Source of the DNA: Siphonodentalium dalli
Taxonomy: Eukaryota; Mollusca; Scaphopoda; Gadilida; Siphonodentaliidae
DNA length: 64,000 bases
Reading direction: 5' to 3'
Assembly: GCA_032622095.1 (NCBI GenBank)
Contig: CP136061.1
Location: 98,639,345 to 98,703,344, forward strand
Shown: positions 1 through 11,758 of the stretch, piece after piece
How the letters are laid out: every line of letters begins with the position of its first letter
How positions within the stretch are numbered: position 1 is the first letter of the stretch
Notes under the pieces: model-generated
The model's database searches: none
Seen by the model: the letters and a program-made list of their open reading frames with translations, nothing else
Told to the model about the DNA's origin: nothing
Program-made: the position numbers and the translations under genes

Positions 1-2486
1 TGATCTGAAACTTTCTCTTGAATTATAACGTGACTAGACACGTCAGGTTCCGGTATACTGATGTAGGAGGAACTGTCGTAAATCTTGTCGGTAATGTAGG
101 TAGTACTAGGGAAAATATGTTGCGACGATGAATGTATACCATGACTAGTTTGTTTTTCTATAAACGACGTGAACACACTTGAGTCGACCAGTAATGCTGA
201 TTCAGTGTGAGCATCAGCAATGGCAGTGGAAACGTCGAAGTCAAGGTCCGCGACTACACGGGACGAACCGAGATCGGTATACGATTTGTCAGCGAAATCG
301 AAATCACCTTCCTGTTCCTGGTCCGGACCTACTCCAGATCCCGATCCGCTCATTTCACCCAACTCGTCAACATTAGCAGACGGCACTGAAGTAACAACAC
401 TTGATGGATAAATGACAGCAGATGATGTATAAGTGTATACGTCCGTAGGTTTAACATGTATACTGCTTTTTTTAAGACTTATTTGTTCAGAACTCGAACT
501 GGTGACATACGATTTCAAGACGTGTGACGAAGTTTCAAACATGAAGTCATCAGAAACAACGACAACTTGATATTCCTGGGAACTCGTAATTTGGACACCT
601 TGTACATCACTTGTAAGCACCGGTAGATAGTCTAATTTAATGGAAGAATCTTCAGCAATTGGGACAGTGGTTTGTGAGTGAAATTTCTCTTTAGATATTA
701 ACGAGCTATCTTCTGAATAATCCGAGGCAGTGTAATGGGATACTTCGATGGTATCAGATGGAAGCAGAACATCGGACGTAAAGAATGCAGCTGTCACCTT
801 AGTCAAGCTTTCCGACGCCGACGCCTTCTTAGTATGACTGGTTTCTGTGCCGTGGAGGACATGGGTGACGGATTCGCCTGCAAACTTAGATATCTGTGGT
901 TTAGTGTCAACAATGTCACCGGATCCTTGCCCCATGTCATCGTCATCCTCATCATCTGGCCCCGCCCCGCTTCCAAACACGATGTCAGGAGTTCCAACAG
1001 ACGAAGCGACGTGCACTGACGGCATACGAGTAGCTGAGACCGTTGAAAGAATGTCGCGAGATGACACGGGAGTGGTTATGCCAACATAATGAATGACACG
1101 ATGCGAAGAAGTCAAATCAATTACTTTTGATCTTTCTAGATGTTCTTCCATTGATGGTTGGATTATTCTTTCAGATGTCTTGGGTTCTTGTGATATAACC
1201 CACGTGTCTACAGTACTCGACGAACTATATAGTGGCATATCAATTTGGGTAGACATTTGCGGCAGTACTGGGGTTTCTGATGACCTTTGAGGAGGATGTA
1301 TTGGTTGCGATGGCAACAGGAAAGTAGTCGGATTGTACTCAGTGCTGTATGATATGGGTGATGGTAGGATGGTAAGAATTGGTGTCATCGAACGTTGTGG
1401 GATGACAGTAGATTGTTGAGACGGTATCACGGACGATGCTTCGGGTGTTAACGTAGAAGAATCCGTCACTTTTAGAATTGTCAGCTTGTCGTCTGGTTTT
1501 TGATAAACGACAGACGAGTCATCAGTTGTCGGTCGGGACATTGAGGTTATTCGTGGTTGTTCTGGTGATACTGATGGTTCGACGAAGACGGTTTCTGTCG
1601 TCTTCATCGTGTATATGTCAGACAATTCAGACGAAGAGTCCTCGTACAGGAAGACAGCGATTGATGAAGGCACTACATTAGTCGAGATATAAACTATGGG
1701 CATGTTGGTATCATGTACTGTAGACGAGGGCGGGAAATCACTTTCTAGCACCGGAAATTTCGTCGTCATATCGACGTCTTTCTCTGGAATGACATGTACT
1801 TTTGTTGGTGGTGTTCTCGTCATCACTGGCGTGGGAACGGGTGTCTTTCTGTCTGCTCGCCTTTTCTTACGTTGCTCGGAGACTGTTGGTTGTACTTGTG
1901 ATGTCACGTACCACCCAACAACCCCATACCCGAGCTCCTTTGTAAGGCGCCCAGCTTCTGTGTTATGTTGGATGACCATTACCAAATTCTTAAGCTCCTT
2001 GAAATAACCACATGACACAGACCACGTGACCTCTAAATAATCCGTCTTGTTCGAATCAATGTTTCCGGGGCCAGCCGCAACAACATGTTTATTTCCGTTT
2101 CCAAGACTGTCCTCAGACGCTGTGAATTTCTTTAAGAAAATTTTATAAATATTTATCTGTATGAAATTTGAAACTTTGTTCAAAAGTCCGATTCTCGCAT
2201 TGACGTCGGTGTTATCAATGGATTCGTCTAAAACGACGGTGACTGACGTTCCTCGCGACGCATCGACACACGCCGACGCCGCGCGACCTTTCGTCACCCC
2301 GTCGACCTTGACCTTGAAGACGTCAGAGTAACCATTGCACGTTCCCGTTGTCCGATCAACACACGCTGCTGTCGCGGTGATGAAATGGTCGCCGACATCC
2401 TTCTCAATTGGTAGCCCAACGAGCTTCGACTCGGTCGAATTTAAAAGCAGCCAGTCAGGTAGAGTATGACCCGATGAACCAGAAAC
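1..2486 (-). CDS. DAG1: Dystroglycan, second coding exon (partial; N-terminal module end plus long mucin-like region)
   Basis: Dystroglycan is the laminin-binding receptor that links the extracellular matrix to the dystrophin complex. Read from 2486 downward, the frame has no stop as far as base 3, about 828 codons (residues 80-907 after joining the first exon). It opens after a pyrimidine-rich acceptor ending CAG (2487-2489). The sequence VSGSSGHTLPDW and GLPIEKDVGDHFI match the end of the N-terminal Ig-like domain. An S6-like domain follows, with Cys152 (SACVD) and Cys238 (SVSCG) at the places of the conserved disulfide, AGPGN at 217-221 and LGYGVVGW at 264-271. RKKRR at 285-289 matches the furin site, followed by TPVPTPV, the counterpart of the first O-mannosylated Thr-Pro stretch. 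N-glycosylation motifs are NST95-97 and NKT225-227. From 290 to the edge it is Ser/Thr/Pro/Val-rich, more than 600 residues against roughly 170 in vertebrates. The second Ig-like, SEA and membrane parts lie outside the window. Recognition rests on motif order, not a database search. Confidence 0.93.
303..368 (-). other. Acidic Ser-Gly cluster 2 in the dystroglycan mucin region
   Basis: The codons read EMSGSGSGVGPDQEQEGD, with Ser at residues about 792, 794 and 796. Three consecutive Ser-Gly pairs with acidic residues on both sides form a strong candidate glycosaminoglycan attachment site. The layout (SG..GP then an acidic run) echoes the cluster at 915-974. Confidence 0.5.
915..974 (-). other. 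Acidic Ser-Gly cluster 1 in the dystroglycan mucin region
   Basis: The codons read GSGAGPDDEDDDDMGQGSGD, with the first Ser at residue 585. SGxG followed by an acidic run is the usual context for xylose-linked glycosaminoglycan attachment. Vertebrate alpha-dystroglycan is not normally described with such a site. This is a prediction from motif only. Confidence 0.45.
1857..1871 (-). other. Predicted furin cleavage site of dystroglycan (RKKRR, residues 285-289)
   Basis: The basic run RKKRR lies shortly after the S6-like domain and just before ADRKTPVPTPV. In vertebrates a furin-type protease releases the alpha-dystroglycan N-terminal domain at RVRR in the same place. The position relative to LGYGVVGW and to the Thr-Pro block is conserved here, which supports both the gene call and the processing. 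Confidence 0.75.
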
Positions 2487-2599
2487 CTGGAATGTAAAAA
2501 CAAACATTGAAATAACGAGGTGCATGGCGAGTAAATAATGATCCGAAAATAGAGAATTCTATACGATGTTTCGTGATAATAAGGTCCATGATCAAACCT

Positions 2600-2836
2600 G
2601 GATATAGTGTGTCTGACATTTGCAGATGGGGTACTCAGATGGTGAATCTATTGAGGCTTTCCTGCATAGTGGGCTAGCATCACCAAGTTCACCCTCTGGT
2701 AACCTCATTCTGCTTAGTCCCCATCATCTGGGAATTAACTATAGTCTCAAATTAGCATTGTTCTTTAGTAACCTTTTCCTTTCTGTTCAGTTTATATATC
2801 CCCTAATTTGCAGAAGATAAATTGCATAATCCAGGT

Positions 2837-2897
<61 letters not shown>

Positions 2898-3092
2898 ATG
2901 GGTGAACATCACCAACTTCAACTGGGGAACCTCAATATGATCCTATGTCGCCCATATCAGTTAAGGCTGAATCAGACTGAGGTTCCCAGAGGGTGAATTA
3001 ATTTTGGTGATGCTAGCCCGCTGTGTGGGATAGCGTCACTAAATTCACCATCAGTGAATCTCATTCTGCAAATGTCAGACGCACTAAATCGA
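2600..3092. mobile_element. Foldback element, family B (copy 1), with TA microsatellite
   Basis: The element starts GTGTCTGACATTTGCAGA and ends TCTGCAAATGTCAGACGCAC, so its ends are inverted. Each end carries an internal hairpin built from AGGGTGAATTT...GATGCTAGCCCGC and its complement. The central part holds the TA run. Related copies are at 26252-26506, 41955-42340, 54855-55235 and 62241-62620. It lies about 100 bp upstream of the large dystroglycan exon, within the intron. Confidence 0.7.
2839..2898. repeat. (TA)n microsatellite
   Basis: About 25 uninterrupted TA units followed by a short ATGTATATAT degenerate end. It sits inside the foldback element. Confidence 0.95.
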
Positions 3093-3589
3093 GGTTGCCT
3101 GTTTTATATACCTGTGCCTTTTGCGTCTAACAATCCGATGGCGTGAACCATTGGTGTTCGAGGTAATTTCAAAATCATTGCCACTTAATGCCCATAGCGT
3201 ATACAACTAATGGTCAAGTTCAACTGTCCAGCACTATTCAATAGAACAATACGGTCGGTGACACTAAACCGACACCGAAAACCCACGAATCCATATCATC
3301 ATACGATAGTGTTGAGAGTCAAAGTTCAAATTGTGCTTTTTGAAAATTGTAAATTTACCAACCAATTGGCAAATCTGGAATTTAGAAGAATGCTAGAACA
3401 ACATCGGATTAACTAACGCTCTAGAATGTGCTGGATCTGCCATGTTCTCAGTTATTCAGAATTTCTATACGATTGGATGATTAACATATATAATGAGGGG
3501 GGAATTACTTGTTTTATGTGCTTGTACAGTATATGATATATTAATCATTTATCATTTAAATTTTTCTAATTTGATGACTATGACTGTGG

Positions 3590-3745
3590 TTATTTATTCA
3601 TCACTCATTCATATATTATATACACTTGTCTATACAAGGTAGTATTATAACATGGAATGAGCTGTCGGGGACAGCATACCCAAGGGGGTAGTCTACCTGC
3701 CGTCCCCGTTGAATGGTAGTATTTAATATACATGTAATAATAATT
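3590..3745. repeat. Interspersed repeat R1, uninterrupted copy
   Basis: The stretch from TCACTCATTCATATA through CGGGGACAGCA to GAATGGTAGTATTTAATATA is found again at 7130-7243 plus 7560-7625. There it is split by a 316-bp insertion, so this copy serves as the empty-site reference. Confidence 0.65.
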
Positions 3746-4667
3746 TGATTTTATCTAGGTTTTGACTTGTTAACTTTAAAAATTGGTACATAAACGTTTG
3801 TTTCTTGGGTAACAGTAGAAAACGTTCGTCGTTCACCGTTCGTCACTCCGTGAATGGTGTGATATATAGAGTACAAACATGTGGATGAGGCCAGTGGATA
3901 ACCATGATGCAGCATTTGAGTACATGAGCATGAGAAATGTGAGTGGATAATAGGCTTTGATGATCATATGTCACTTTAAATATCGGTTCATCTTAGATGG
4001 AAACAATAAACTTGTCAGATCGACACACACCGCCATGGGTTATGGAGTTCGCAGTAATGATTATGTGCATGGAAATGCAAATTTCGCATAAAAACTGCGG
4101 TTGTTGTACAAAGATGTACAAAGCAATTCCCACGCAATGTACCCATCACTCACACGAACGGGAGAATCGGTCTGAGGCAAGGATGGACAAATTTATGACT
4201 TATTATGCGAACATGTGTGCAGATAATGCGAGCACTATGTATGATACCCCGAATTCGATTACCGGCTCCCGACTTTTTTGTGTTATGACCCATTAGCCCT
4301 GTTCGTCCCGATGAGGCATCGTGGGCGCTAACGACTCTCATGATGTTTATACATCTATAATTGCAGGAAACTCACACTTCCTCTTTACATCTCCCTCGAT
4401 ACCAATGAAAAACTCCACTGTTTTCATTATATAACTGTTCATCAGGGAAATTATGGGAATTATGAAACACCAAGGTCGTCGTGATCATACCAGATGTCAC
4501 GGTAAGGTCACGGGCGAACTGCTTACAACAGTCAGTCTATGATTGCCTGGGCGGTTTGAGAATGCGTGTTTAGACCAAACGAATATAATGCTTTCCTATA
4601 TTCGATAATGTTTTCGGACTGCAATTGCAATTCGTTGAAAAGTTTCAAACATATAATATAGGGGGTA

Positions 4668-5179
4668 GATCATGCATGAATCTCTACTATGGCTTACGCC
4701 CGTTGAGATCATATTCCACCAGTACAAAACCTGGGAACTTTTTGAAGGTTTGGCAGGGAACTTTATAAAGAACTTTATAAAATAACATGTGGAATATATT
4801 TCTTAGTTATTATTTGTTCCTTGATAATGTACTTCACTGTAGATGAAGATCCTAACTCGAAATTGCATGCTTTTTTCATTGACTTTTGTGAGCCGATATC
4901 GCAATAAACATTGAATTAATTACCCAGGAGAAATTTCATAATTGTAAGCGATGCAAAGCAAAACCGCTCACAAAGTCACTTAAATCGTGAAATTTCGAGT
5001 TGGGACCTTCGTCTACAGTGAAGTACATTATCAATGAATAGATAATAACTAAGAAATATATTCCCCGTGTTTTCAACTTTATAATGTTCCCTTTCAAAAC
5101 TTCAAAATGTCCAAGGGTTTGTACTTGTGGAATATGATCTATACGGGCGTTAGCCATAGTAGAGATTCATGGCATGATC
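4668..5179. mobile_element. Foldback MITE, family A (copy 1), TA target duplication
   Basis: Inverted ends GATCATGC...GCATGATC are flanked by TA on both sides (4666-4667, 5180-5181). The two halves are long inverted repeats: GTAGAGATCATATTCCACCA, AAAACCTGGGAACTTTTTGA and GTGAGCCGATATCGCAATAA all recur in inverse form. TA duplication and no coding capacity fit a Tc1/mariner-type MITE. At least seven relatives occur in the window. Confidence 0.75.
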
Positions 5180-5207
5180 TAATATGTAGGGGGCTGTTAG
5201 TTTGGAA

Positions 5208-5345
5208 GCGAAAAGTTGGGCAACGAAAATCGGCCGCTGGGGGAGTAAAATTTTAAATGTTGGCCTCTAAGGCGAAAAGTTGGGCAACGAAAATCGCCCG
5301 CTGGTGGAGTAAACATTTGAAATGTTGGCCTCTAAGGCGAAAAGT
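5208..5345. repeat. Tandem duplication, unit about 62 bp
   Basis: GCGAAAAGTTGGGCAACGAA and TTGGCCTCTAAGGCGAAAAG appear twice with small differences, and a third partial unit follows. Confidence 0.75.
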
Positions 5346-5487
5346 TTCCAACAGTTGGGAAAAGTTTGAGGTACCGGTTGGAAAATCCCATGCAACCAAG
5401 GGGTGTGTGAAAATCAACCAACGGGTGTGTGCAGATGGAAATTTTCGGACCTGGACATTTCGGCATGGTTCAAGGTGATACGGGATA

Positions 5488-6436
5488 GATCACACTATGA
5501 TATCTACTCTGCTAACACCCGTAGAGATCATATTCCACCAGTATGAAACCTGGGACCTTTTTGATGTTGTGGCAGAGAAGTGTGTGACATTGAATAAACA
5601 GTGCAGGTAATATATTTTCTAAGTTAAAATCTGTTCCTTAGTAATCTAGTTCACTGTTGAAGGTCCCAACTCGAAGTTGCACGATTTAAGTGACCGTGTG
5701 AGCGATTTTGCTTTGCGTCGCTTACAATCTTGGAATTTCTCCCGGGTAATTAAGTCAATGTTAATTGCCATATCGGCTCAAAAAAAGTCGAAAAAGACAT
5801 GTAATTTTGGACCGCTACTACTGCGCAGTACATTATTGAGGAACAAATGTTAAAAAAGAAATATATTTCCTGCCTTGTTTGTTCAATGTTATAAAGTTCC
5901 CTGTCAGAACGGGTCAGAACACCAAAAAGTTCCCAGGTTTTGTACTGGTGGAATATGTGACCCGCCATATCAAATCCAGTCGTAAGTCGGGATTTTTTTT
6001 ACCCTGTGCCAATGCATTATCTTATATATGCGAGTCTACCATAGGTCGCCTCACATATATAAGAGAATGCATTGGCCTAACAATTTTTTATCATTTTTTT
6101 TTAAATAAATGTTTCTGACAATTTTTAGGACATAAAATAAAAAAACCTGCAGGGAGTCCCACACATATATAGAAGCATATAGAAGAGTGTCGTCTGCTCA
6201 TGTTTGTCTGGGGCTCTGTATGGGTGAAATTATAATATTGTTTTAAAGAATACAAGAAAAAATTATTAAAATTGTAAAAAATTGTTAGGCCAATGCATTC
6301 TCTTATATATGCGAGGCGACCTATGGTCGACTCGCATATATAAGAGAATGCATTGGCACAGGGTAAACAAAATCCCGACTTACGACTGGATTTGATATGG
6401 CGGGTCACATATTATCTCTATACGGGCGTAGCCATG
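5488..6436. mobile_element. Foldback MITE family A (copy 2), interrupted by another MITE
   Basis: The left half (5488-5955) and a short right remainder (6412-6436, CTCTATACGGGCGTAGCC) belong to family A. The element between them, 5956-6409, is a separate insertion. The right end is truncated relative to the other copies. Confidence 0.65.
5956..6409. mobile_element. Mariner-like MITE with nested palindromes (family C)
   Basis: Ends TGTGACCCGCCATATCAAAT and its complement are flanked by TA (5954-5955, 6410-6411). Near each end lies a palindrome of about 70 bp made of GCCAATGCATT(C/A)TCTTATATA, GCGAG, CGACC and their complements, bordered by CCCTGTG / CACAGGG. The core between holds TGCAGGGAGTCCCACACATA. 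It is nested in a family A element, so it is younger. Confidence 0.75.
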
Positions 6437-7129
6437 ACTGCCTGTGGATTGACCCTTACCCATATGAATTAAGCAATGTATAGAGTTCAACGAATGGTGT
6501 CTATAATATATGTGTGATCACATAAAAATAAGTTTCATACATCAACAACTCAACCAGTTCATATTATACATGTAGTCTATACATAGACCCTCCAAAGCAG
6601 ATATGACCGCTAACGCACTGGTGCCTTCGTGAGATTTGTTATGACATTTACAGCAATATTTGTTAAAAATATAGTTAACCCTATACTATATGGATTCTCT
6701 AACTCAGTTAAAACAGTGTATATCGGAATTGTATATTATGCGTATATAGTATATACACATATAGTAAAGAAAGGATGCTTGCATGGTTTTAGGCCAATTT
6801 TTACCAAAACTATTTTATTATTTATTTAGAATCTATTGTATGCAATAACATGTTTGGAACAAGAAGCACTAGAAATACGCTATTTTGATTTATATTTGAA
6901 TTGCTTATACATATATTTCATATTGTTTCGAATAGCAAAAAATATTTATTTAATTTATTTTTATTTGGCAACAACAAAAATGATATGATTTGCTATTTAT
7001 ATGTGTACTTGGTATGTCACAGTACGTTTTCAGCATTTTTTTCAAATGACAAACCAGAAAAAGTTGTTAAATTATGTTGTTGTTGTTGTTGTAACTAGAT
7101 ATATGGAACCATGAATGTATCTATGTAAA

Positions 7130-7625
7130 TGATTATGATCATGATTATTTATTCATAACTCATTCATATAGTATATACAACTATCTATACAGTGTAATAT
7201 TATAACATGCAATGAGCTATCGGGGACAGCACAACCACGAGGGCAAACTCCAGGCAGAGTTATCTCCCATCGCTCCGCTGAGATATCACTGCCATAAGGA
7301 TATTTGGTAAGGATTTCTTACGTGTTCTTAGGTCATATGTTCTAGGATTAAAATTGTCTATGTCTGGCTCAGTCTATATTGTTCTTATCAATACCGAAAG
7401 AATTACCATTATTGCGACTTTTGGTGGTCAATATAAGATAATAGGTGACTAAATATAGTTCCGACGATATGTAAAAATAGATGTATCGGTCCGCAAAGTA
7501 CCATCCTTGTGGCAGTGCTACATCGCAGTGCTAACGTAGAGGGCGCTGCATGGAGTTTTCCTAGAGGGTTGTCTATCTGCCGTATCCCGTTGAACAGTAA
7601 ATATAACTATACGTGTAATAATATG
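7130..7625. repeat. Interspersed repeat R1, copy split by a MITE
   Basis: Bases 7130-7243 and 7560-7625 together match the continuous copy at 3590-3745. The intervening 7244-7559 is an insertion. Confidence 0.65.
7244..7559. mobile_element. MITE with 8-9-bp target duplication (family D, copy 1)
   Basis: The element begins CAAACTCCAGGCAG and ends with the near-complement CTGCATGGAGTTTT. Flanks are CCACGAGGG (7235-7243) and CCTAGAGGG (7560-7568). The same sequence in opposite orientation is at 39056-39372, and a short relative is at 23055-23135. The target size fits a Mutator-like or Merlin-like origin. Confidence 0.75.
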
Positions 7626-8154
7626 CATCTTTAACAACCTTGAAATTATTAACACAATACCAACATATCTCAATAGTTCCATTTAGCATGGTGCACTAAG
7701 TACAGCAGATTAGTGATATTCGCTTCATATAAGCAGAAATCGTCTTCAACATGGCGATTCGCAAATACGATAGCCAGCATCTCTCCGGAGATCTATTCCA
7801 CAAAGCATATTTGCATAATTGCAATAGACGGGAAAATCCGCTAGTACTATCCCGATAAATACAATGGCATTGTGTTACTGTGCAGCGTAACCTAGCGAGT
7901 TACCCAGATCAGACGAAAGGAATGCACTCCTTATCGCATTCCGTTATACTCCAGCCAGACGACGTCAGTTCCGATTCCGGTTTTTGCTGTAAATCCATTC
8001 GATCTTATTGTTCGGCATGCTACACCAATTTGATAAATTTTGCTATATTGAATTATTGGATGAAATAATGGGCTGTCGAGTGCGCTGGAATGAAACGGTG
8101 CGGTTAACTTCGTTATAGTTCCCGATTTATCAACATGATAGTGATCGCTTCTGT

Positions 8155-8455
8155 GCAATGTCTGTTTGGTTTAAATTCTACACAAATGGAACGATTTCGC
8201 TACCGTCACGTGCCAATATCACTCATATCGCCAATCGCGGAGCAGTATAAGGGAGATATTAATATACCATGCAGTATATTTCCTGCCGATGTGTTTTATG
8301 ATTTGGCTTATGATACTTATCATTTCTGTACATTGTCTGTTTGGTTTAAATTATACACAATTGGAACGATTTCGCTACCGCTATGTGCCAATATCACTCA
8401 TATCACCAATTACGGAGCAGTATAAGGGACATGTTAATATACCAGTAGCTTTCTT
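8155..8455. repeat. Tandem direct repeat, period about 175 bp
   Basis: TGTCTGTTTGGTTTAAATT, GGAACGATTTCGCTACCG and GAGCAGTATAAGGGA occur twice in the same order, offset about 175 bp, with moderate divergence. Confidence 0.8.
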
Positions 8456-8928
8456 GCAGATGTAGTTTATTATTTTCGCTTAATATTGGAGTGTACTGTA
8501 ATCCAAATATAATGGTAAGCGAGCTATCACATCGTCACAATCAGTTATAGATACCGACACTGTTAAAACACAGTTGCTGCTGGATTCATTTCGGGGTGCA
8601 GGCCAGTGTGGGTATACGGATGAACACGTGGGTATATCTGGCAACCACACACCTAACATACATAGCAACATATATAGCATGGTAGTGCTGCTATATGTTT
8701 CCCAAATAAGTGCCAGTGATTTTGAATATATGCTGCATATAATGTGCATCACCCGAATTAGCGATCAGATCGTTAACGTTATGTACGCCATCGCTTTTGG
8801 CAACAACTTCGACGCGAAGTAGTCCCGGTTTGTATTCAACGCATGGTATACAATAATGCATATTAAATTATATATTTATTGTGTGCCTCCTATGTGGAGA
8901 AAAATATATATAAAGGTTACAATATAAG

Positions 8929-9485
8929 TCCATATTTAACCATACTCTCAAAGAGAACGACATGCCTCATGCGCCCTCAGAATCGTAGATAGCAAGTAAT
9001 GTAATCAGAAAGAACGACAACTATATGCCACATCGAAATATGTGAGTTTGCTCAACGCGGCAATGTCTCGGAGGTTTGTTTGATGAATGTATACATGTAC
9101 GTAACGCTAATCAAAACAGCTGACAATGTCTATTAACAAATTAGCTATATATAGCTACATGTACAATCGGATTTGGGGGGGGGTGGTATTCGATTCCGAC
9201 AGTATATGATAAATATTGTGCTCCGACACCAGGACTACCCATTTCAACGACAAATTATGGGCGTAACTATTTTGTTCTGCTATGCTACGAGTACATATTT
9301 AACCATATTTTCAAAGTAAACGACATGCCTCGTGCGCCCTCCGAATCGTTGATAGGCAGTCATGTGGTCAGAATGAACGACAACTATTCCAGACCGAGAT
9401 ATTCCGCGAACCGTGAATTTGCTCATCATGGCAATGTCTTAGAGGTTTGTTTGATGTATACGTCACGCTAACCAAACAGCTGAGA
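8929..9485. repeat. Direct repeat, about 190 bp, two copies offset about 363 bp
   Basis: CATATTTAACCATA, ACGACATGCCTC, TGCGCCCTC and GAGGTTTGTTTGATG recur in order in both copies. The spacer contains a run of nine G (9173 onward). Confidence 0.75.
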
Positions 9486-9574
9486 ATGCCTATGGGAGTC
9501 GCCGTTACACTGACAGTCTAACATTGTTTAGATCCCAATAACGCGGTGGCGAGTTTTTGTTAAATTACTCAGAA

Positions 9575-11425
9575 TCGCTGCCAGTTTTATTGCCGATCGC
9601 AACGTCGCTGCTCACGATCAATCTCAATTTGTGGGAGAAATATGTAGCCTTTGGAAGGTCTCCAGTTCGATAGCTCATAAACCGTGGCAGTAACAAGACG
9701 CTATGGTACACAGTCTGACGGCCGATGGCCTCCGCCGATAGCTCACGGTTCTCCCGCTATATCTCGGAATTATTCCGTTATGTCAATGATGTTATGTAAT
9801 TATATTCATACAAACTCCTCATTCCCGGATCATACTATAACGTCTTGGGGCTTTTTGTATTGGCACAGTCGCCGATCAGCTCAAATCGCGAGATGTTTGT
9901 TGCTTATTTTAACAGTCTTTTTAGTGCGTGCATCGATATGTGTGGGAGTAAATATGTGAGATATCAGCGCAAGAAATTGTGTTCTAACAGGGTTGAGAAA
10001 CACGCCTTATACATGTAACGTGTAATGCGTATGACAACGAATTGCGTAATATATAACGATTGGCTATTTTATAGCCATTGAAATGAGGGGGTTCAGAATA
10101 AATACACTGCGTTATGACAGTGGCGAAACCATTGTATTACCGATCGCGCCTTTGTTACTAAATCTCAATTTGTTGGAGAAATATGTAGCCTTTGGAAGGT
10201 CTCCAGTTCGATAGCTCATAAACCGTGGCAGTAACAAGACGCTATGGTACACAGTCTGACGGCCGATGGCCTCCCTCGATAGCTCACGGTTCTCCCGCTA
10301 TATCTCGGAATTATTCCGGTATGTCAATGATGTTATGTAATTATCTTCATACAAACTCCTCATTCCCGGATCATACTATAACGTCTTGGGCTTTTAGTAT
10401 TGGCACAGTCGCCGATCAGCTCAAATCGCAGGATATTTGTTGCTTATTTTAACAGTCTTATTGGTGTGTGCATCGATATGTGTGGGAGTAAATATCTGAG
10501 ATATCAGCGCAAGACGTTCCAGCAGGGTTGAGCAATACGCCTTATAACATGTAATGCGTATGATAACTAATTGCGTAATATGTGGACGAATGGCCAACAA
10601 CCATTTAAACAACGTATTTCGGAATAACTACACCACATGGGTGAAACCAATTTATTGCCGATCGCGCCTTTGTACTCAATCTCACTTTAAACATGTATAG
10701 AATTTGGAAGGTTCGATAGATCACAAACTGTGACAGTAACATAACGATATGATACACAGCCTAACGGCTTATCACTGCCGGTTTCTCTCGCCCCACCCCA
10801 GAATCAGTGTGCTGCTGTCATAATTATGCCAAATGACCTTTTTTTTTGTAACGGGAGCGACATGCATGAGAAATTGAGAATCAAATTTATAGTATGAGCA
10901 TCTGCTAATTGATTATAGGTAATACAGCTTAGTGTGTAACAAAGGGCACTCATGACAGTGGGCCACCAAATACAATAAACCAGTAATGAGGAGTAACACA
11001 ATAATCCTTTGTCTGGCATAAGGCTGAATGGCAGACGGTGCATGGGTTGTTGTATATTGTCAATTCGCATGGTGGGATTAAAGGTCTAGACACGGTATTG
11101 GAAGCTACGGAAATAATTATATAGAATGTTAGATGTTAAATAAAACAAAAACATGCATTAATTGTGAGACCAGAAATGAGGATTTAAATTGGCCAAAGTG
11201 TTTTTAATTCCCCATTGCTAGATATGATATTACACAGTCAATTGGAGCTTTCCATATTGACACATGCGCCGATGTGTTGTTATCTTCGTTGCCCTTTCTT
11301 TTCAATTGTATTCAATGGTGTACATATATATGTTTGGGTATCTGTGAGATTGTTATTGCAAGACAAATGTTTCAAACAGGGTTGAGAAACACGGCCTTAT
11401 ATAACGTTTAACACGTATGCGCATT
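9575..11425. repeat. Tandem array, unit about 541 bp, three copies
   Basis: The first two copies (shared start ATCTCAATTTGT at about 9620 and 10161) are almost identical. The third is diverged and swollen by an insertion around 10800-11200, then resumes with CAGGGTTGAGAAACACG near 11376. Open frames of 60-90 codons in it repeat with the unit and are not genes. Confidence 0.8.
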
Positions 11426-11551
11426 GTAGCTTTTCGTATATTGGCAAAAGATTCAACGATACAGTATTCTAGAAAGCGGCATTGCCACTTTTTATATATG
11501 TTATTGTTGGGTAGCTGTGGTGCATATGAATATGTATGAACTTGGTATTTC

Positions 11552-11758
11552 TTAAAGGTACTCAATCCGATCAGACGCTCCTAAATTACTATTTCTTTGG
11601 CTTCGGGGGTAATAACCACTTGATTTTAGAGTTATCCATCTGCACCCGCATCTTCGTCCGTTTGGCCACTTGCTTCTGGTCCACAAATAATAGAAATAGC
11701 AAACTTCAAAAATCGATATCTAATCACCTTGAGCGTCTGATCGGATTGAGAACCTTTA
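11552..11758. mobile_element. Small DNA transposon remnant with 28-bp inverted ends
   Basis: CTCAATCCGATCAGACGCTC at 11561-11580 is exactly complemented at 11731-11750. The inverted match extends outward to TAAAGGT on both sides with one mismatch. The left end reads TTAAAGG, like the TTAA-type elements nearby. Confidence 0.7.

Noticed and set aside
1-2486. Plus-strand frames opposite the dystroglycan exon (for example 735-1019, 1696-2007)
   Set aside because: They are antisense shadows of the continuous minus-strand coding frame.
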